Assembly: GCA_964394975.1 (NCBI GenBank) | Contig: CAYMZR010000001.1 | Location: 34,604 to 98,603, forward strand | Direction of reading: 5' to 3' | DNA length: 64,000 nt | Origin: UBA11996 sp964394975 | Lineage (GTDB): Bacteria > Chloroflexota > Dehalococcoidia > Lucifugimonadales > UBA826 | Shown: positions 8,403 to 17,716 of the stretch, in pieces | How the letters are laid out: every line of letters begins with the position of its first letter | Position numbering within the stretch: the first letter of the stretch is position 1 | Translations under genes and position numbers: made by a program | The notes under the pieces: model-generated | What the model was told of the DNA's origin: nothing | The model's database searches: none | Seen by the model: only the letters and a program-made list of their open reading frames with translations

Positions 8403-9548
8403 CTAAAAGAATTCGGTATACGGCTCTGAATCTACCGGTGTGTACTCTGAAGGAGGAAATTCCTTCAAAGCCTCTTCATCTATGTCTGTACCCCAACCCG
8501 GACCAACTGGAGGAGTGGCAAACCCATCATAAATAGGAATTCGGTTAGTTAAAACAGCCTTATACCGATCCAAAAAGCTTACAAATATCTCCTGCTTGAA
8601 ACAATTAGGAATATTCATATCCAAATGCAAACTGGCGGCCGTAGATATTGGTCCATTTGAATTATGGGGCGCTACATTTACATATTGCGTTTCCGCGGCT
8701 GAAGCGATTTTTCTCAACTCTGAAATCCCACCTGCGTGGCATATATCCGGCTGAATTATCGAAATCGATTTTTCGTCCAATAATGGCTGAAAATCCCATC
8801 GATTGTACAACTGCTCACCTGTCGACACAGGGATCCGAACTTTCCTTGCAAATTCTCCCATCAATTTAGGGTTATCAAACTGTATAGGTTCCTCAATCCA
8901 AGAGACCTTGTATGGAATAAGTTCTTCAGCAACTTGCAACGCACTCCAAAAATCCAACCGGGCTCTTACATCAATTCCAATCTGCACATAAGGCCCAACC
9001 GCCTCCCGCACAGCAGCGATCAATTCAACACCTGTTTTGATCCTTTCCGGGGTTGTTACATATTCACCTTTAAATGGGTAAAACTTGAGGCATGGAAACC
9101 CTGACTCCACAGTTTTCACTGCCGCTTCTGCGTGTTCGTGTGGGGTAACTGCATCCTCAAACCATCCATTTGCATAAACTGGAATAGCATCTCTAACTTT
9201 TCCACCAAGCAATTCATATACTGGTACCCCAAGGGCTTTACCTTTCAAATCCCATAGGGCTAAATCAATTGCACTGATAGCACTCATTGTCACTGCCCCA
9301 CCAGTCCAAGTCACTCGCCTATATAAAGAAGTCCAAATATATTCAATTGCAAAAGGATCTTTCCCAATCAAGAATTTCGAAAAATCTTCAATCTCCGCCA
9401 TTAGACCCAGATCTTTGTACTGAAGGCTTCCTTCACCTACACCATGAATGCCTGTGTCGGTATATATTTTAATAAACAACCAATTATTAGTATCTGATTT
9501 GTGGGGCGTTGCAGACATGCGAAATGTTTTAATTTCCGTAATTTTCAA
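8403..9548 (-). CDS. Galactonate dehydratase-like enolase-superfamily protein
   Basis: A 381-residue protein closest in motif pattern to the galactonate-dehydratase-like branch. Seen: DTGIHGVGEGSLQYKD in the capping domain, LALWDLKGKALGVPVYELLGGK, CLKFYPFKG, IGIDVRARLDF (Asp ligand), SWIEEPIQ (Glu), STGEQLYNRWDF (Glu), IIQPDICHAGGISELRKIA and NVAPHNSNGP (catalytic His). All expected ligands and the His are present, so it is probably an active acid-sugar dehydratase or related lyase. It ends PPVGPGWGTDID. It is transcribed divergently from thiL across a 99-bp gap. Confidence 0.87.
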   Translation of the reverse strand: MKITEIKTFRMSATPHKSDTNNWLFIKIYTDTGIHGVGEGSLQYKDLGLMAEIEDFSKFLIGKDPFAIEYIWTSLYRRVTWTGGAVTMSAISAIDLALWDLKGKALGVPVYELLGGKVRDAIPVYANGWFEDAVTPHEHAEAAVKTVESGFPCLKFYPFKGEYVTTPERIKTGVELIAAVREAVGPYVQIGIDVRARLDFWSALQVAEELIPYKVSWIEEPIQFDNPKLMGEFARKVRIPVSTGEQLYNRWDFQPLLDEKSISIIQPDICHAGGISELRKIASAAETQYVNVAPHNSNGPISTAASLHLDMNIPNCFKQEIFVSFLDRYKAVLTNRIPIYDGFATPPVGPGWGTDIDEEALKEFPPSEYTPVDSEPYTEFF

Positions 9549-9647
9549 TTATCGTACTCCTATAAAATGAATATAGTGTGAATTTAGGCTTTTATAACAT
9601 TTAGTTGGCTCTAAGTCATATTTAGTGGATGGTTAAACAGCGCTTAG

Positions 9648-10640
9648 ATGCAGAAAGTTTCAGAAATAAGTGAATTTGCTCTTATATCTAGTCTGGAATC
9701 AGTTCTAGAAAATAATGTCACACCCCAAAAAGATAGCAAAATCGAGCTGTCCATAGGGGATGATGCCGCTGTTATAGGTAATTTCGACAATTTACAGGTA
9801 GTCACAACTGACGCAATGGTGGACAAGGTGCATTTCGTCGTTGATCAGGTTGATATGCGGAACCTCGGCTGGAAGGCCCTCGCTGTAAATTACAGCGATA
9901 TCGCTTCCATGGGATGCAAACCAGTATATTCAGTTGTTACGTTAGGTTTAAGACCAGATATATTAGTGGAGCAGCTTGAACATTTATATTTAGGTTTTTC
10001 AGATCTTTTGAACATCTACGGCGGCGAGTTGGTCGGTGGCGACATAGTGAGGTCGGAAACATTTTTCATTTCCGTTACGGTAGTAGGGTCCACTGATAAA
10101 CCTCAAACTATGCAAAGAAAAACGGCGGTTCCTGGAGATGTTATCGCAGTAACGGGTGAACTGGGATCATCAGACGCTGGATTAAAATTGCTTTTGAATA
10201 GTGAGTTACCAAAGTCATCACATTTCTACGAGGCACATTACCTACCAAAACCTCGTATACCGGAAGGCATTAGCCTACTAGATATGGGCATAAAGACAGG
10301 AATGGACATTAGTGATGGGCTAGTTAATGACCTCAAGAAGATATGCCTAGCTAGCAAGGTAAATGCCACCATAAATATAGATGACATCCCAGTGCACAAA
10401 GATTTAAAAAAACACTTCCCTAATGAGTACAAGGAAATGGCTATAAGCGGCGGAGAAGACTACGAACTCCTAATTACGGGACATGAGTCACTAATCAAAT
10501 ACATATCAGATTCAACCGAAATAGATCTTCACATAATTGGGGAAATCGAAATCGGTTCAGGTGTTGTAAATGCGGTGGATGGAACCGGAGCAAAAGTACC
10601 CCTCAAGACAGGCGGTTGGGATCATTTTACGGAGAATTAA
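9648..10640 (+). CDS. thiL: Thiamine-monophosphate kinase
   Basis: ThiL makes thiamine pyrophosphate from thiamine monophosphate and ATP. The 330-residue protein has the family pattern in order: SEFALISSL at the N-terminus, SIGDDAAVIG, TDAMVDKVHF, NYSDIASMGCKP, GGELVGGDIVRS, GMDISDGLVNDL and ISGGEDYELL, which carry the metal- and ATP-binding acidic residues. Length fits the family. TPP-dependent enzymes elsewhere in the window (oxalyl-CoA decarboxylase, E1-alpha) would use the product. A small gene starts three bases after its stop, with a ribosome-binding site inside the thiL 3' end. Confidence 0.95.
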   Translation: MQKVSEISEFALISSLESVLENNVTPQKDSKIELSIGDDAAVIGNFDNLQVVTTDAMVDKVHFVVDQVDMRNLGWKALAVNYSDIASMGCKPVYSVVTLGLRPDILVEQLEHLYLGFSDLLNIYGGELVGGDIVRSETFFISVTVVGSTDKPQTMQRKTAVPGDVIAVTGELGSSDAGLKLLLNSELPKSSHFYEAHYLPKPRIPEGISLLDMGIKTGMDISDGLVNDLKKICLASKVNATINIDDIPVHKDLKKHFPNEYKEMAISGGEDYELLITGHESLIKYISDSTEIDLHIIGEIEIGSGVVNAVDGTGAKVPLKTGGWDHFTEN

Positions 10641-10642
10641 GT

Positions 10643-10939
10643 TTGGAAAAAGTTACTCTCGATATAACAGGTGAAGGATCATTAAGAGCAACTGAGATAA
10701 TTTCGGATCTTCGAATTGTGGCGGAGACATTTTATGGGCCAATGAAGATGGTCGGGTTTTGGGATTATAGAAAAGACATGCATTTGTGCCCTCATATGGA
10801 ACGCAGGCAGGATTGCCCACACGCTCTTGAGAAATCTGACCCAAATTTTCTCAGTTACACAAGCACCCTAGAAAGAGAACGTCATTGCAATCTTGCTGTA
10901 TCATTCCCGCATGCAGAAATAACACTTTATCTTTCATGA
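10643..10939 (+). CDS. Small Cys/His-containing protein coupled to thiL, unknown function
   Basis: A protein of about 98 residues from a TTG at 10643, chosen because GGAG at 10631-10634 sits eight bases upstream; reading further upstream would overlap thiL. I do not recognise it. The N-terminus has predicted beta-alpha structure (EKVTLDITGEGSLRATEII), and the C-terminal half holds HLCPHMERRQDCPHALE and ERERHCNLAVSF, three Cys and several His that may bind metal or form disulfides. Its position suggests cotranslation with thiL. Function is unknown. Confidence 0.55.
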   Translation: MEKVTLDITGEGSLRATEIISDLRIVAETFYGPMKMVGFWDYRKDMHLCPHMERRQDCPHALEKSDPNFLSYTSTLERERHCNLAVSFPHAEITLYLS

Positions 10940-10966
10940 ATAGAAACCTGCATGAATAGAAACCTG
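10935..10966 (+). repeat. Perfect 16-bp tandem duplication
   Basis: CATGAATAGAAACCTG occurs twice in immediate succession (10935-10950, 10951-10966). The first copy contains the TGA stop of the small upstream gene, and the second lies just before the ribosome-binding site of the acyl-CoA ligase. Confidence 0.95.
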
Positions 10967-10977
10967 AGAGGTGTCAT

Positions 10978-12552
10978 ATGCCAACAAATGCTTCAAGACC
11001 TTCACTAAAACCATACGGAGTCTACCCTGTTCACGATATTCTGATAAAAGCATCGCTAAAGGTCCCTGATAAAACAGCAATAATTGATGGTGATAATAGC
11101 TACACATTCTCTGAATTGGACGAATATAGTGCACAATTTTCGGGAGCGTTGAAAACATTGGGAGTCTCCAAAGGTGATCGGGTTGGAATACTGGCCCCCA
11201 ACTGCGCTGAATTTGTCATAGCATTCCACGGAATAAGCCGATCAGGAGCGGTAGTTTCTACAGTAAATTCGGGATATCGGGAAAGGGAAATTGCACACCA
11301 AGTAGAGGATAGTGGGTGCAAGATTTTGGTGGTTCATGAATCGCTAAGTGAAATCCTAGATGAGGCCCAAAAGCTGATCAAAAATGAAGTCAAATCAATT
11401 GTCATAGCATCCAATAGAGCTACACCCGAATCATTTTGGGAATTACTGGGGCAATCTGAAGCATATACCGAAACCGGTATAGACCCCGAAAATGATTTGG
11501 CAGCCCTTCCGTATTCATCAGGTACGACGGGCCTTAGCAAAGGAGTGATGCTGTCTCATTTCAATGTGGTAAGCAATGTGGAACAGATCCTGGGCCTTTC
11601 CGGCGGGGCATCTATGGCGGAGGACGACGTGATTCTGGTACACCTTCCGCTATTTCATATATATGGCATGAATGTCTTGATGAATCCCTGTATAGCTGCT
11701 GGTTCCACTCAAGTAATGATGGGGCGATTCGATATGGAAGAGTTTTTGTCATTAATTGAATCTCATCGAGTGACAAAACTTTTCACGGTACCTCCAGTAG
11801 GATTAGGATTAAGTCAGTATCCAGGGGTGGCAACGAGAGACTTGTCATGCATCAAGTTTGCCATGTTTGGGGCAGCTCCACTTTCTTCAGAATTACAATT
11901 AAGAATATCTGAAGTTTTGAATTGTCCTGTTATTCAAGGATATGGGATGACAGAGTCATCTCCGGTAACGAATATCGATTTCACAGAACCGGATCTCATT
12001 AAGGCAGGGTCAATTGGACCAGCCGTATCAGATACTGAAGAAAAAATAGTAGATGTTGAAGATCCTACTAAGGAATTAAACAGCGGAGAGGTGGGAGAGT
12101 TGGTAATCAGGGGTCCTCAGGTAATGAAAGGATATTTCAACAATCCCAAAGCCACAGAGGAAACTGTTACATCAGATGGATGGCTTCACACTGGTGACAT
12201 AGGCAAAATGGATGAGGAAGGCTATGTTTGGGTTCTTGATAGAAAAAAAGAACTGATCAAATACAAAGGTTTTCAAGTACCTCCGGCCGAGCTAGAAGGC
12301 TTACTAATAGAGCATCCAGAAATATCTGACGCGGCCGTGATTGGAAAACCAGATGAAGAATCCGGGGAGATCCCCAAGGCATTTGTAGTCAAAACAGAAG
12401 GAAGTAGTATTTCTGCAGATGCGGTTATGTCATTCGTATCATCAAAGGTATCAACCTTTAAGCATGTGAGAGAAGTGGAATTTATCGATGCAATCCCTAA
12501 GAATGCGTCCGGTAAGATTTTGAGACGGGTATTAAAAGATCAACAGGGGTAG
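10978..12552 (+). CDS. Acyl-CoA synthetase (4-coumarate-CoA ligase-like, AMP-forming)
   Basis: A 524-residue member of the adenylate-forming ANL superfamily that would activate a carboxylic acid via acyl-AMP to acyl-CoA. Core motifs in order: SSGTTGLSKGVMLSH (A3, phosphate loop), HLPLFHIYGMN (A4), QGYGMTESSP (A5), WLHTGDIG (A7), DRKKELIKYKGFQVPPAELE (A8 hinge) and PKNASGKILRRVL (A10 with catalytic Lys). The layout most resembles 4-coumarate/medium-chain acid ligases; the acid is not predictable. It follows the thiL pair with GAGAGGTG as ribosome-binding site and is convergent with a pentapeptide-repeat gene. Confidence 0.92.
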   Translation: MPTNASRPSLKPYGVYPVHDILIKASLKVPDKTAIIDGDNSYTFSELDEYSAQFSGALKTLGVSKGDRVGILAPNCAEFVIAFHGISRSGAVVSTVNSGYREREIAHQVEDSGCKILVVHESLSEILDEAQKLIKNEVKSIVIASNRATPESFWELLGQSEAYTETGIDPENDLAALPYSSGTTGLSKGVMLSHFNVVSNVEQILGLSGGASMAEDDVILVHLPLFHIYGMNVLMNPCIAAGSTQVMMGRFDMEEFLSLIESHRVTKLFTVPPVGLGLSQYPGVATRDLSCIKFAMFGAAPLSSELQLRISEVLNCPVIQGYGMTESSPVTNIDFTEPDLIKAGSIGPAVSDTEEKIVDVEDPTKELNSGEVGELVIRGPQVMKGYFNNPKATEETVTSDGWLHTGDIGKMDEEGYVWVLDRKKELIKYKGFQVPPAELEGLLIEHPEISDAAVIGKPDEESGEIPKAFVVKTEGSSISADAVMSFVSSKVSTFKHVREVEFIDAIPKNASGKILRRVLKDQQG

Positions 12553-12559
12553 TGAAACA

Positions 12560-13069
12560 CTAAAACTTGGTGCCATATGTGTTACAGGTGTCGAAAGACA
12601 CTCCTTCTAGAACAGCACCTGTCAGGTCAGCCATAGCTAAATTAGATCCTGAGAGATTGGCTCCCACAAGAGATGCTCCAGAAAGGTTGCTCCTCCTTAA
12701 ATCACTGCCAGTTAAATTGGCCCGTGCAAGTAATGCTCCCGAAATATTTGCCTCAAGTAATCCAATGGATTGCATATCAGCATCACTAAAATCAGAATCT
12801 TTAAGTATTGCCCAGCGGAGATCGGCCTTTGTAAGATTAGCTTGTTTTAGGGAAGCTGATGACATATCTGCAGCTCCCATATTTGAGTGGCTTAAGTTAG
12901 CTGCATCTAAAATCGCGCCAGTTAAGTCTGTATATCTCATATCACATGAACTCATATCCGCGTCGGAAAAATCTATACCTGACAAATTGGTTTCAGAAAG
13001 GTCAGAACCAGTCAGGGAACTACCAGAAGCTAATATAATTTCTACTTGAGCTCTGTTTAATTTTTGCAT
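12560..13069 (-). CDS. Pentapeptide-repeat protein
   Basis: A 169-residue protein made almost wholly of A(D/N)LxX pentapeptides, for example SETNLSGIDFSDADMSS, LTGAILDAANLSHSNMGAAD and LARANLTGSDLRRSNLSG. It should fold as a right-handed quadrilateral beta-helix of roughly seven coils. The N-terminal stretch QKLNRAQVEIILASG is a short helical cap. Role unknown: such proteins range from structural to DNA-gyrase mimics. It is divergent from the large kinase gene, sharing a 162-bp intergenic region. Confidence 0.88.
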   Translation of the reverse strand: MQKLNRAQVEIILASGSSLTGSDLSETNLSGIDFSDADMSSCDMRYTDLTGAILDAANLSHSNMGAADMSSASLKQANLTKADLRWAILKDSDFSDADMQSIGLLEANISGALLARANLTGSDLRRSNLSGASLVGANLSGSNLAMADLTGAVLEGVSFDTCNTYGTKF

Positions 13070-13178
13070 ACCTGAGCACCCACTTATCTTTAAAACGTCT
13101 AGTTAAGAACTCTAACTAAGGTGTATTTTATTTGGATTGAGTTAACTAGGTATAAACACCCGTGACTAAATCACTTCT

Positions 13179-13197
13179 ATGTAATCTAATATTACAT
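13179..13197. promoter_or_regulatory. Perfect inverted repeat upstream of the kinase gene (possible operator)
   Basis: ATGTAAT (13179-13185), spacer CTAAT, ATTACAT (13191-13197). The 7-bp arms are perfect. It sits 34 bases before the kinase ATG and 110 bases before the divergent pentapeptide gene, a position suited to a dimeric regulator. Confidence 0.4.
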
Positions 13198-13231
13198 GGG
13201 AATTTAATAATGGTTAAAACATAAGAGGAAA

Positions 13232-16200
13232 ATGCAACTCAGAAGAATTGGTCGATACCAGCTTCTTGAAATAGTAGGTAGAGGTGGACAAGGAACCGTT
13301 TATCGTGGTCACGATCCTTCCACTGGTCAGATAGTTGCTGTCAAAATTCTTTCCGAGAATCACAGTGACGGCGATTTCTTAGAAAGGTTCCAACGGGAAG
13401 CCTCTATTCTTGCCTCGCTTGATCACCCAAATGTCATCAAGGTTTTTGACCATGGCGAGGAAGAGGGTCGGCACTACATTGTAACCGAATACGTCCCTGA
13501 GAATCTGGCTCGCATCATCGATCAAGGTGACCCTTTACCCCTCAGGCGAGCTCTAATCGTAGCCTCACAAATAGCCTCTGCTCTGGCTGTCACACACGAT
13601 AATGGAATAACTCACAGAGACGTCAAACCTGCAAACGTACTCATGACACACACCGGTGACATAAAGCTAACTGATTTTGGCATAGCTACTGCAGATGTGA
13701 TGAACACCGTAACTACGCCCGACGTAGCAGTCGGTACGCCACTTTATATGTCACCCGAACAAATTCAAAGTAAGGAGATAGACGGAAGATCAGACATATA
13801 TTCTCTAGGCTGTCTCTTATATCAAATTCTTACAGGCATCCCCCCGTTTCGAGGGGAGAATCCCTACGACATATTTAGCGCACATATAAATAGTAATTAT
13901 GAGCCCTTATCCACTGCTATAGAAAACTGCCCAGACGAGCTGGATCAACTTGTAAACAAAGCACTAGAAAAAAACTTAGAAGACAGATTCCAAACAGCAG
14001 ACGAATTCGTAGACGAGATTCTTGCCGTCGCTAATGAAATTCCCAGCACTGGTGAGCAAACCCTAGAAACTAGGGTAATGCCCAGGACTATAAGATCCAT
14101 GGCCAGGCGAGATCCTATCTGGAAAAGAAGAAACACGTGGATATCGGCCATTGCGGCTATAGTTGTTGTAGGAATCATAGGATTTGCTGCATCAACCATG
14201 ATCGGTGGAGGTTCAGCAGTTGGGTTAGCAACGGGTGTAACTGAGACAACTGTTGAACCTCCCGCAGCACAGTTACCGATAGTAGTTCCTGAGGCACCTG
14301 TACAAGATTCAAATCTACCAATAGCCGCAAATATATTGTTTACGGAAGGTAGCGATTTGACTTTTGTAACTGCCCAAATCCCAGTGCCTTCCAAGGCAGA
14401 CGTTGCTCACCTCTTAAAGGTCTCTGCTTCTACAAGAAGCCTGAACGGTAACTCCGCAAAGTTGAATGTTGAAAGTGTCCCCACAGATACATTAACACCA
14501 CCTAGAGATGTTTTATTCCTAAGATCAATGGCTATAACCATATCAGCTGGTTTAGAAGAGACTGACAACTTACCCGGAATAATAGAATTCCAAATTAAAA
14601 AAGATTGGCTAGATACTTCTGGAATTGATTCTGAAGGCATCAGTCTCTATAGGCTTAGAGGCGATTGGGAACTTTTGCCAACAACCTACAAAGGTGGATA
14701 TTTGGGTGCAGAAGACCTTTTGTTTGAAAGGTTTTCTGCCGAAACTCCTGGATTTTCCATTTTTTCTATAGGAATCGATACATCAAAAGAACAAGATGCC
14801 ACAGATCAAAGTTCAACACAGCCTCAACCGGAACTACCTTTGCCTTCCCCTACCACAATTAGCCAGGATATGCCTCAAACCTCACAAGATTTACCAGTAC
14901 CATCTCCGCCTACCACAGATATGCCACAAGATACTAATGTTCTTCCTACATATACACCGAATCCGGTAGGAGAAGAGACATCAGAACCGACAGGTACTCC
15001 CAAAAATGCTATTGGCTCTTATGAAGGAGTAAGCTGGGGCTCAGCGGTAGTCCCAGATGGTAATACAGGGGATGGATTCTTCCCTGTAGGAGATGATCTA
15101 GTTCTTTACTACACTAATGGAGACCGTGATCTTGGGTATCTGTACAGTGGCTCATCAGGATACCCAGAACCTGCTGTAAGTTTCGGCAGAGTTCCCACCA
15201 AGGAGGGATACTGCTCCTATAGTGGTGAGACAGAAGGTGGTATTACAGGTACTTCGCAAGCTAATAATTTGAAGGATATCAACTATCTGAACCAAACAGT
15301 TGAATTTATACCGCTGGAATCCAGCAACTGCTACTCAGGAGTCGTACCTTTCACGTTCAATTCTGACGGTGTTCGGTACGGTCTTATTGATCCTCTATCT
15401 ATTGATGAATCGAAGACTTTATGGGTGAACTGGTGGGTAGGAGAACCAGGTGTAACAGATTTTTCAACGGCACTTTCAATATTTCGACCAGACCCTACCT
15501 CGACTCCCGTGCCTACTATGACACCTACACCCACCATAACACACACACCTACACCTACCCTCCCAACTCCTACACTAACTAAGACGCCGACACCGACACC
15601 AATCCCAAATGAAACTGTAAAAGACGGCACTCTTATTCAATTGGGAATTGATACAAAGGCCAAGATAGAGTATCCGGGAGACGTTGACGAATGGATATAT
15701 GTACCTTCTTCTTCAATGGTTGGTAAGGCTGTCAAAATTGTGGTTACTTCTGATTCCAACGACGCAGATGGATATCTTGAATTTGAATCACCGTCAGGGG
15801 ACCTAATAGCCGACGATGACGACAGTGGGCCAAATCTTAACCCAGTAATAAACTTTGCTGAGATATCTGAAAGTGGAATATACACAATAAGATTCATGCT
15901 ATTGGATGGAACTACATCAGGGTACGAAATGTATGTAGAGGCAGTGGACCCAGCTTTACCTACTCCTACAATAATTCCGACCCGAACTAGAACAGCGACT
16001 CCGACTATATCGCCGACTCCAGCACGAACACCTACGCAAACGCCTACACCGGTGATAACTCCGACCCATACCAGGACACTCACACCTACAGTTACAGCTA
16101 TACCTAGCCCTACTGCGAGCCCTCAACCTAATTCTGGTGGAGGAGGTTTTAACGAACCTAGTGACAGCAATTACCAAGTTGAAAATTATCACTGTGATGT

Positions 16201-17596
16201 CACTACTCTCGATCATCCCGTAGTCACCCTTTGTGAGGTTGATGGAATAGTAGCAGCGACAATTGTAAGTGGGCATATAAATCAACTTGGTGATGTAGAT
16301 CGTTTTTTGATAAATGTAGAGGAGGGGATGCTGATCAGTACCGCAACTGATGTTGATGTAGGTGGGTCTAATCTAGATCCAATGTTAGAAATTTGGAAAC
16401 TAGGAGGTAGTCGTTTGCATTGGGATCGCTATACTACCACCAACTCAAATCTTGACAACGCAACGATTGCAGGATTCCTGATCGAACAGGGAGGTCCGCA
16501 TGAAATTGTCATAAAGGCAAGTGATTGGCTCCAGGAGGGTTCAAATGAGTTCACCGGACAATATGATCTCTATATCTCTATAACAGATCCCAATAAAGTT
16601 GCATGGCGAAGCAATTCAGAGGACCTAGAAACAGGTGGAGGCTGGCAACATATCAGTTTTGGCACTTCTGTTAACGCTGCTCTTGACAAGCTAGGTGATA
16701 TAGATGATTACCATTTCGATGGAAATGCTGGTGACACCATAACGGTCACATTCAACAAATTAGAAAGTACCTTTGTTGCACCTCTTTATCCAATGATCCA
16801 AATATTCCCTCCGAGTATGAATTGGTATTACAGCAATACAGAGCTTCAAAAAAGTTGGGACCATGAATGTATACGTTATGGAGACTACACAATGTCATCA
16901 TCAGTGGAGTCGTTGCAATGTACCTTGAAAGAAAGTGGGGCTTACACCCTTAGAATAACAACTTTCAACTGGGAATCCGGTTTCGGACCATACAAGTTCT
17001 TGGTTGACCGTGCAGCAGCACCCACAGCTACACCAGTACCTCCTACTGCGACACCGACCCCAGTACCAAACCCTACTCCTATGCCTCCCACTGCAACACC
17101 TACGCCAGCTCCAACAAATACGCCTACAGCAAGTAGTGGCGATACCTGGTATGGAACCCATGGAACCGCCGTAATGGCTGAAAGTAGCAATTATGACATC
17201 GGGACAGGATCGCGAATGTGGTGGTCTATAGCCGATGGCAAAAGAGGCTATTTCTACTCCGGGCAGGGAGTGAGTGTTGCGAATGTTGTTGCAGGTGGGA
17301 AAGGTTGTAATGGAACGCTAACCTCCGACAATGGCTCATACGATGGGTTTGAAAGTTTCTCTCAATTAGGGAACGTGGCAACCTTAACGTATACAAGCGC
17401 AACTATAGGAATATGCTCTGAAGACGCTCCTAGTTACCATGGTTCTGATGCTCAGAACGATGGGCTATTGATTTTTAGGCAAAACGACCAATTTGGGGTA
17501 ATGCGTTTCGTCTCCACCAATAACGGCTCTATGACCATTAAGTGGTGGCTTGGAGCCGAAGGCGAGACTGATTTCAGAACTGCCCCCAATCAATAA
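13232..17596 (+). CDS. Transmembrane Ser/Thr protein kinase with long modular extracytoplasmic region
   Basis: A 1454-residue Hanks-type kinase. Residues 8-270 are the kinase: glycine loop GRGGQGTVY, Lys38 (AVKIL), Glu56, HRDVKPAN (Asp130), DFG (Asp148) and MSPEQ. A basic stretch leads to one membrane helix at about 302-325. Outside: a PGF-pre-PGF-like domain (about 350-525, ending AETPGFSIFSIG); a module at about 594-753 with GYLYSG and VNWWVGEPGVTDFSTA; three pre-peptidase C-terminal (PPC)-like sandwiches (about 797-907, 1015-1120, 1149-1260) joined by Thr/Pro linkers; and a C-terminal module (about 1302-1454) matching the second, with GYFYSG and IKWWLGAEGETDFRTA. AGAGGA precedes the ATG. 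Probably a surface sensor kinase; ligand unknown. Confidence 0.88.
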   Translation: MQLRRIGRYQLLEIVGRGGQGTVYRGHDPSTGQIVAVKILSENHSDGDFLERFQREASILASLDHPNVIKVFDHGEEEGRHYIVTEYVPENLARIIDQGDPLPLRRALIVASQIASALAVTHDNGITHRDVKPANVLMTHTGDIKLTDFGIATADVMNTVTTPDVAVGTPLYMSPEQIQSKEIDGRSDIYSLGCLLYQILTGIPPFRGENPYDIFSAHINSNYEPLSTAIENCPDELDQLVNKALEKNLEDRFQTADEFVDEILAVANEIPSTGEQTLETRVMPRTIRSMARRDPIWKRRNTWISAIAAIVVVGIIGFAASTMIGGGSAVGLATGVTETTVEPPAAQLPIVVPEAPVQDSNLPIAANILFTEGSDLTFVTAQIPVPSKADVAHLLKVSASTRSLNGNSAKLNVESVPTDTLTPPRDVLFLRSMAITISAGLEETDNLPGIIEFQIKKDWLDTSGIDSEGISLYRLRGDWELLPTTYKGGYLGAEDLLFERFSAETPGFSIFSIGIDTSKEQDATDQSSTQPQPELPLPSPTTISQDMPQTSQDLPVPSPPTTDMPQDTNVLPTYTPNPVGEETSEPTGTPKNAIGSYEGVSWGSAVVPDGNTGDGFFPVGDDLVLYYTNGDRDLGYLYSGSSGYPEPAVSFGRVPTKEGYCSYSGETEGGITGTSQANNLKDINYLNQTVEFIPLESSNCYSGVVPFTFNSDGVRYGLIDPLSIDESKTLWVNWWVGEPGVTDFSTALSIFRPDPTSTPVPTMTPTPTITHTPTPTLPTPTLTKTPTPTPIPNETVKDGTLIQLGIDTKAKIEYPGDVDEWIYVPSSSMVGKAVKIVVTSDSNDADGYLEFESPSGDLIADDDDSGPNLNPVINFAEISESGIYTIRFMLLDGTTSGYEMYVEAVDPALPTPTIIPTRTRTATPTISPTPARTPTQTPTPVITPTHTRTLTPTVTAIPSPTASPQPNSGGGGFNEPSDSNYQVENYHCDVTTLDHPVVTLCEVDGIVAATIVSGHINQLGDVDRFLINVEEGMLISTATDVDVGGSNLDPMLEIWKLGGSRLHWDRYTTTNSNLDNATIAGFLIEQGGPHEIVIKASDWLQEGSNEFTGQYDLYISITDPNKVAWRSNSEDLETGGGWQHISFGTSVNAALDKLGDIDDYHFDGNAGDTITVTFNKLESTFVAPLYPMIQIFPPSMNWYYSNTELQKSWDHECIRYGDYTMSSSVESLQCTLKESGAYTLRITTFNWESGFGPYKFLVDRAAAPTATPVPPTATPTPVPNPTPMPPTATPTPAPTNTPTASSGDTWYGTHGTAVMAESSNYDIGTGSRMWWSIADGKRGYFYSGQGVSVANVVAGGKGCNGTLTSDNGSYDGFESFSQLGNVATLTYTSATIGICSEDAPSYHGSDAQNDGLLIFRQNDQFGVMRFVSTNNGSMTIKWWLGAEGETDFRTAPNQ

Positions 17597-17716
17597 TCAT
17601 CCCTTCAAAAACAGGCTAAATTTTTACCCGCCAGAATGCGGACTAATCAATTGTTTTCTTAAACTGTTGCCAAATATTTATGCTATGTTAGAGGCTGTGG
17701 AATAAAGGAACAAAGC

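Noticed and set aside
14407..17190. Antisense frames rich in Val/Gly or Arg/Cys opposite the kinase gene
   Set aside because: They arise from the complement of Thr/Pro-rich linkers and show no start signals or family motifs.
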